A stretch of 10,074 nt of DNA from Hydrogenophaga sp. (GTDB lineage Bacteria > Pseudomonadota > Gammaproteobacteria > Burkholderiales > Burkholderiaceae_C): contig JAABRN010000349.1 in NCBI GenBank assembly GCA_011390855.1, positions 1 through 10,074 on the forward strand, written 5' to 3'. The notes beneath the pieces were generated by a model. It ran no database searches, was not told the DNA's origin, and worked only from the letters and a program-made list of their open reading frames with translations. Position numbers and translations under genes: made by a program. Position 1 is the first letter of the stretch, and each line of letters begins with the position of its first letter. This document shows positions 6,418 to 10,074 of the stretch, piece after piece.

Positions 6418-7349
6418 GGCGCAGGCGCTCGCTTGAACGCGGCGTGAAGGGTTGACATGGCGGCTGGCCATTCGGTCGATGCCGTGATGTGTCTGACCTG
6501 TTCGAGCGTGGTGGTCAGGCGTTGCGGCTGGTTGGTTGAGATGAGCACCCGGCTCTCGAACCGGTCCAGGACATAGGCCAGTGCCAGCGATCCGGTCGCG
6601 CTGACCGGGTCCGTGCCCGCCGGGAGCAGGCTGGCCAGATGAGATCTCAGGATCTGGTCACGTGCCATCGCGGACCCGATGGCTGGCGCGATGAAACGCA
6701 AGGCGCCGTGCAGAACGTCGCATGGGGCCACAGGCGTCCATTCGGCTCCCGGGGCCGGACAGCGGTACTGGCGCACGGAACCGAAGCGAACAAGCTGGCT
6801 CATCGGTTCGCCTGTGGAGCTGCCATAGGTGCCCAACTGTCCGCTGGCGACATAGCGCTCCAGCAGTGCCTGCAAAGGAGCCAACTGGTCATGTGGCTGT
6901 GCCTCGTGCAGCAGCAGGCAGTCCACCCGCTCGCGTTGCAGCTGAAGCAGGCTGGCTTCGAAGGAGGTGGCAATGAACTGGAACCCAAAGTTGCCGGCGG
7001 GTGCCCGCAGTGCCATACCCTTGAGGACCGCGTGTCGCAGCCCGGGAATCCAGCGGGCCAGGGGCTTGACAATGGCCCTGGCCGTCTGTTTGAGGCCGGG
7101 TGATGCGGGGCGGGCCAGCCCTGCCTTGGTAGCGACGATCACATTTTCCTGCCGGCCTTTGAGTGCCTCGCCGAGCACAGACTCGGACGCGCCCAACCCA
7201 TACGGTGGAGCGGTGTCGAAATATCGGATGCCCTGGTCCAGCGCGGTGTGCACAAGACGCAAAGATGTGGCCTTGTCTGCGCCACCGTTGAGGCGACCGC
7301 AGCCAAAGCCCAGCCGGCTGGCCAGCAGATGCGTGGCGGGCCTGTTCAC
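6414..7349 (-). CDS. Aldo/keto reductase in polysaccharide operon
   Basis: The 311-residue protein is an NAD(P)H-dependent aldo/keto reductase with a TIM-barrel fold. LGFGCGRLNGG (13-23) is the first strand. The full catalytic tetrad is present: D45 and Y50 in YFDTAPPYG, K75 in VATKAG and H148 in LLLHEAQ. LISTNQPQRLTTTLEQV (269-285) matches the cofactor-binding region near the C-terminus. Residues 177-230 diverge: the usual Asn/Gln and Q-x-x-Y-S-L cofactor-stacking strand is not clearly recognisable, so substrate or cofactor handling may be unusual. The start is GTG at 7349, which overlaps the GMC stop as GTGA and has GAGGG 6 bases upstream. An upstream in-frame start at 7541 would read through out-of-frame GMC sequence. 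It probably reduces a carbonyl on a sugar or sugar lipid and likely partners the GMC oxidase. The substrate is unknown. Confidence 0.9.
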   Translation of the reverse strand: MNRPATHLLASRLGFGCGRLNGGADKATSLRLVHTALDQGIRYFDTAPPYGLGASESVLGEALKGRQENVIVATKAGLARPASPGLKQTARAIVKPLARWIPGLRHAVLKGMALRAPAGNFGFQFIATSFEASLLQLQRERVDCLLLHEAQPHDQLAPLQALLERYVASGQLGTYGSSTGEPMSQLVRFGSVRQYRCPAPGAEWTPVAPCDVLHGALRFIAPAIGSAMARDQILRSHLASLLPAGTDPVSATGSLALAYVLDRFESRVLISTNQPQRLTTTLEQVRHITASTEWPAAMSTLHAAFKRAPAP

Positions 7350-8938
7350 GAAGCGCCCTCTTTGCAGAGCTTGTCGGCCAGGCGGGCTGTGAGTGCCATG
7401 GCGGTGAAGGTGGGGTTGGCGTAGCTGGAGGTGCGGAACACGGCGGCACCCGCCAGGTACAGGTTGGTGGTGCCGAACACACGCAGCTCGTTGTCGACCA
7501 CGCCGTCGTGCGGGTGGTGGCCCATGCGTGCACCGCCGCACTGGTGGTAGGTGTCCGTGGCGTGCTCGAGCACGCCGGCATCTTCGGCATCGAGCAGCGC
7601 GTCGATCTCCACCCGGGCCAGTCCGGCAGTCAGCAGGCTTTGACCGATGCGGCGCACAAAGGCGGCCATGGCGCGCACTTCAGGTGCACCACCAATGCGC
7701 CAGTCCAGAGCGGCCAGAGGGATGCCGAAGCGGTCTCTGCGTTGAGGGTCGAGCGTGATGCGGCTGTCGCTGCGAGGCAATTGCTCCGCGTGCATGACGA
7801 GCCAGACACCCCGGTCGGCCGGGTTGTAGATGCGGTGATGCCGCAGGTACTGGACGATCATCGGGATCCATGCACTGCCCATGCCCCGGATGTGTCTCAG
7901 CATGTCACCCACTCCCTGGTGCGGCAGCCCGCCTCGCAGCAGCGACTTGACCAGCACTTTCAGGTGCTGCAGGTGTTCGGAGATGTTGGATTCAAACGCG
8001 AAGTAGCCGGTGACGTTGAGCGACGGGTTGGTGCCGGAAATACCCCCTCCTGCGTTCAGCCGCAGCTTGGGCTGGTACTTGTGGCCGCCCAGCACGATGT
8101 TCTGGAACGTGCGCAGGAAGCGGGGCTTGTCCAGCAGGTGCACCCGTCCACCCCGCATTTCGAGATGATCCTGGAAGCCGGCGCCCACCCATGGGTTTTC
8201 TGCCCAGGGCACCTGGGGCTGTTCTGCAGCGCTGGCCAGCAGCAGGCGGGCGATTTCGATGGTGCCGTTGGCCAGGACGAAGCGCTTACCGCAGATGGCA
8301 GTCGATGTGCCGTCTGGCCGTGCCACCCGGACCGAGGAGATGCGCTGGCCGTCGGGCGCCAGGTCAAGGCCCGTGACGTGGGCGTGCAGCAAGACGGTGA
8401 GCTTGGGTGTGTTGTGCAGACGGTCATGGAAGTACCGTGCCAAGGCGGGCTCCTTGAGCCAGCGTGTGAGGAACAGGGTGAAGCCGGGAATGTCGGGGTA
8501 GTGGTCGCCAAAGACCTTGCGCGCCTGAGGCGTGTTTTCTTCCAGCGCATCGGCCAGGCGCAGCTCTTTGGCCACGGCCTCGTACCAGGGCAGCAAGTCC
8601 TGGTAAGTGATCGGCCAGGGGGCATCGGATACGCCCGCGCGGGCTTCGAAGTCGGAGGGCACAAACTGGGTGAGCTGGCCGCCCCAGAGGTTGGATGTGC
8701 CACCCAGTGCGCGACCCCTGGCCACGGAAATGCCGACGTGGGCACGGCCAGTGACGGAGGCTTCGTTCAGTGCCTGTGCTGGTGCTTCGAAGCTGCCGCC
8801 ACCGGTTTCGAGCACCAGTACGTGCTGGCCCTTGCGGGCCAGCAGCACGGCCAGCAACAGGGCCACCGTGCCACCGCCAACGATGACGATGTCGTGCAGG
8901 GTGTCGGGTGGCGGGCTGTGATTCAGGTCAACGATCAT
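7346..8938 (-). CDS. GMC-family FAD-dependent oxidoreductase in polysaccharide operon
   Basis: The 530-residue protein is a soluble FAD oxidoreductase of the glucose-methanol-choline family, which oxidises alcohol groups, often on sugars. The N-terminal Rossmann fold DIVIVGGGTVALLLAVLLA (16-34), with E44 at the end of the second strand, binds ADP of FAD. The last Gly of GxGxxG is Ala here. RGRALGGTSNLWGG (74-87) is the GMC signature near the flavin. At the C-terminus, YHQCGGARMG (464-473) gives the active-site His (H465) and YANPTFTAMAL (506-516) the paired Asn (N508), with NLYLAGAAVFRTS between. There is no signal peptide or heme domain, so it is probably cytoplasmic. ATG at 8938 overlaps the flippase stop as ATGA. 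The frame runs open to 9859, but that part is out-of-frame flippase sequence. It likely acts on a sugar nucleotide or lipid-linked sugar together with the adjoining reductase. Confidence 0.92.
   Translation of the reverse strand: MIVDLNHSPPPDTLHDIVIVGGGTVALLLAVLLARKGQHVLVLETGGGSFEAPAQALNEASVTGRAHVGISVARGRALGGTSNLWGGQLTQFVPSDFEARAGVSDAPWPITYQDLLPWYEAVAKELRLADALEENTPQARKVFGDHYPDIPGFTLFLTRWLKEPALARYFHDRLHNTPKLTVLLHAHVTGLDLAPDGQRISSVRVARPDGTSTAICGKRFVLANGTIEIARLLLASAAEQPQVPWAENPWVGAGFQDHLEMRGGRVHLLDKPRFLRTFQNIVLGGHKYQPKLRLNAGGGISGTNPSLNVTGYFAFESNISEHLQHLKVLVKSLLRGGLPHQGVGDMLRHIRGMGSAWIPMIVQYLRHHRIYNPADRGVWLVMHAEQLPRSDSRITLDPQRRDRFGIPLAALDWRIGGAPEVRAMAAFVRRIGQSLLTAGLARVEIDALLDAEDAGVLEHATDTYHQCGGARMGHHPHDGVVDNELRVFGTTNLYLAGAAVFRTSSYANPTFTAMALTARLADKLCKEGAS
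7356..7360 (-). promoter_or_regulatory. Shine-Dalgarno site that fixes the GTG start of the aldo/keto reductase
   Basis: GAGGG lies 6 bases before the GTG at 7349-7347, inside the last codons of the GMC gene. There is no nearby ATG in this frame, and the aldo/keto reductase homology starts within about 12 residues of this GTG. Confidence 0.55.
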
Positions 8939-10074
8939 GGCGCTGTCTTCTTTGTGCGCAGGCGGTGCACGGCACGCGTGGCGGTGAACCACACCAGGGC
9001 CTCGCCCAGCAACATGGCGCCCACCACGCCGGTCAGGCCGGCAGTGCGCCAGACCAGCCACGCCACCACGAGCGAGACCACGGCGGCCAGCAGGCTCTGC
9101 CAGGCCAGACCGGCATGCCGGTTGATGGACATGAGCACGACGCGCGGGACCTGTGTGGCCGAACACACGGCCGCGTATACAAGAAACAGCACCATGCTGG
9201 TAGCGGTGAACGGAATCTGGCCGTGGGTCCAGATGTCCAGCAGGTACGGAGCGGCCCCGTACACCAGCAGCGCGCCCGTGGCAGCGATGAGCAGGCCCAG
9301 GCGGTTGGCTCTGCGGTAGAGCTGCCAGAAAGCGCCGTCGTCCTGCTGCCCCTTGAGGGCCGTGAGCTCTGGCCAGAGCGGGTTGCTCAATGCGCTGGTG
9401 ACCTGCACCACGATCCGTGCGACGGTGCGGTACGTGTTGAACACGACGGTGGCGGCAGGGCCCAGGGTGGCCGCCACCAGCAAGGTGAAACCTTGAAGGC
9501 TCAGCGCGTTGGTCAGCGAGAGTGAGAGGAACAGTGCGCCCGGTGCTGCGGCCTGCCTGATGTGCGCCAGGCTGGCCCGCCGCACACCCCATCGCAGGAA
9601 GTCGGTGCGCCGCTGGCTCAGCCACACGCAGAGCAGCGTGTAGCCCAGACGGGCCACCAGCGCTGAGCTGGCGACCCCGATGAAGCTCTGGGTGAGCACG
9701 AGTCCGATCGCGCCACCGGCCCATTCGACCAGACGACCGGTGGTGACCAGATAGGTGCCCGCAGCGTAGCCACCGGTGGCCTTGTAGATCACTTCGGCCA
9801 GGCTGCAGAACAGGCCGAACACCACGCTGAAGGACAGCAGCATGAGCACCGATTTCCACTGCGGCGCTGCCAGCGCGGTGGAGGGCAGCAGCAGCAGGGT
9901 GACGCCGACGACGAGCAAGATCAGCAGCGAGACGGACGTCAGAAAGGCCACAGCGCTCTGAAACACCTCGGCAGCACGCGCCTTCTCGCCTTGGGTGATC
10001 AGACCGATCATCTGGTTGCTCGAGGCGGTGGAGATGCCGGCGTCAGCCAGGGATAGGTAGAAGGGCAGTGCCGT
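8935..10074 (-). CDS. wzx: Wzx-type polysaccharide flippase (partial, 5' end off the right edge)
   Basis: The last 379 residues of a multi-pass membrane protein are present. The reading frame is open to the window edge: 21 codons (TALPFYLSLADAG...) precede the first internal ATG at 10011, so that ATG is not the true start. About ten hydrophobic segments in a regular pair pattern, LSLADAGISTASSNQM near the start, and SNPLWPELTAL (roughly two thirds along) fit Wzx/RfbX flippases of the MOP superfamily, which move undecaprenyl-pyrophosphate-linked repeat units across the inner membrane. Usual family length is 420-500 residues, so perhaps 40-100 residues are missing. The C-terminus is a basic cytoplasmic tail (RLRTKK). 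Its TGA overlaps the ATG of the GMC gene, which places the flippase and the oxidase under coupled translation. Confidence 0.88.
   Translation of the reverse strand, partial: TALPFYLSLADAGISTASSNQMIGLITQGEKARAAEVFQSAVAFLTSVSLLILLVVGVTLLLLPSTALAAPQWKSVLMLLSFSVVFGLFCSLAEVIYKATGGYAAGTYLVTTGRLVEWAGGAIGLVLTQSFIGVASSALVARLGYTLLCVWLSQRRTDFLRWGVRRASLAHIRQAAAPGALFLSLSLTNALSLQGFTLLVAATLGPAATVVFNTYRTVARIVVQVTSALSNPLWPELTALKGQQDDGAFWQLYRRANRLGLLIAATGALLVYGAAPYLLDIWTHGQIPFTATSMVLFLVYAAVCSATQVPRVVLMSINRHAGLAWQSLLAAVVSLVVAWLVWRTAGLTGVVGAMLLGEALVWFTATRAVHRLRTKKTAP

Larger units (their letters stand above)
1..10074 (-). other. Wzx/Wzy-type polysaccharide biosynthesis operon (internal segment)
   Basis: Ten consecutive minus-strand genes fill the window with almost no space between them. 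A flippase, a polymerase, two glycosyltransferases, two acyltransferases and a pyruvyl transferase family protein together are the hallmark of a Wzx/Wzy-dependent polysaccharide locus. Interleaved with them are three redox enzymes (GMC oxidoreductase, aldo/keto reductase, nitroreductase-like). No internal promoter or terminator could be seen, and the stop-start overlaps argue for one transcript entering from the right edge. No priming transferase, Wza/Wzc-type export gene or nucleotide-sugar gene lies in this segment, so the locus must continue on one or both sides. The polymer type (EPS, capsule or O-antigen) cannot be decided from this window. Confidence 0.85.

Noticed and set aside
4945..6447. 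A 500-codon plus-strand open frame opposite the polymerase and glycosyltransferase genes.
   Set aside because: Its product is rich in Gln, His, Arg and Gly with no fold signature and spans two real genes on the other strand, as expected for a GC-rich antisense shadow.
7508..9319. A 603-codon open frame on the plus strand opposite the GMC gene.
   Set aside because: It is a mirror of a GC-rich gene: rich in Gln, His, Gly, Arg and Val, with no recognisable domain. The minus-strand frame there shows all GMC motifs.
8939..9859. In-frame upstream extension of the GMC gene by 307 codons, suggesting a fusion protein.
   Set aside because: It is the flippase sequence read in the wrong frame (Gly/Arg/His/Ala-rich). 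The FAD-binding fold starts about 16 residues after the ATG at 8938.
9949..10011. ATG at 10011 as the flippase start.
   Set aside because: The frame continues open to the window edge with typical flippase sequence (LSLADAGIS), so the gene is cut by the window and does not start there.

Overview
The window is a slice of a polysaccharide (exopolysaccharide or capsule type) biosynthesis operon of the Wzx/Wzy kind. Ten genes lie head to tail on the minus strand, so transcription runs from position 10074 towards position 1. Both ends are cut: the flippase gene lacks its 5' end at the right edge, and a family 2 glycosyltransferase lacks its 3' end at the left edge. There is no non-coding stretch longer than about 10 bases. 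I saw no RNA gene, mobile element, CRISPR array, promoter or terminator. The base composition is GC-rich, and the WcaF-like, AT3 and WaaE-like proteins look proteobacterial. My best guess is a betaproteobacterium of the Burkholderiales/Comamonadaceae sort, but that is an impression, not a demonstrated assignment.

Order in the direction of transcription: (1) Wzx-type flippase, 8935-10074, partial; (2) GMC-family FAD oxidoreductase, 7346-8938; (3) aldo/keto reductase, 6414-7349; (4) Wzy/O-antigen-ligase-like polymerase, 5131-6417; (5) family 4 glycosyltransferase, 3995-5134; (6) acyltransferase 3 membrane protein, 2871-3998; (7) polysaccharide pyruvyl transferase family protein, 1718-2866; (8) WcaF-like hexapeptide-repeat acetyltransferase, 1113-1721; (9) nitroreductase-family protein with a long N-terminal extension, 164-1120; (10) family 2 glycosyltransferase, 1-153, partial.

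Six of the nine junctions are 4-base ATGA/GTGA stop-start overlaps, one is an 8-base overlap, and two are gaps of 4 and 10 bases. Several starts have no clear Shine-Dalgarno sequence. This looks like one translationally coupled transcript.

Functionally, the glycosyltransferases build a lipid-linked repeat unit, Wzx flips it and Wzy polymerises it. The acyltransferase 3, WcaF-like and pyruvyl transferase genes probably decorate the sugar. The least expected part is the redox set: a coupled FAD oxidase plus NAD(P)H reductase pair between flippase and polymerase, and a flavin nitroreductase-like protein beside the decorating enzymes. These have no standard role in Wzx/Wzy pathways and are the best candidates for undescribed chemistry here. 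The priming transferase, the export/copolymerase genes and the nucleotide-sugar enzymes are not in the window.
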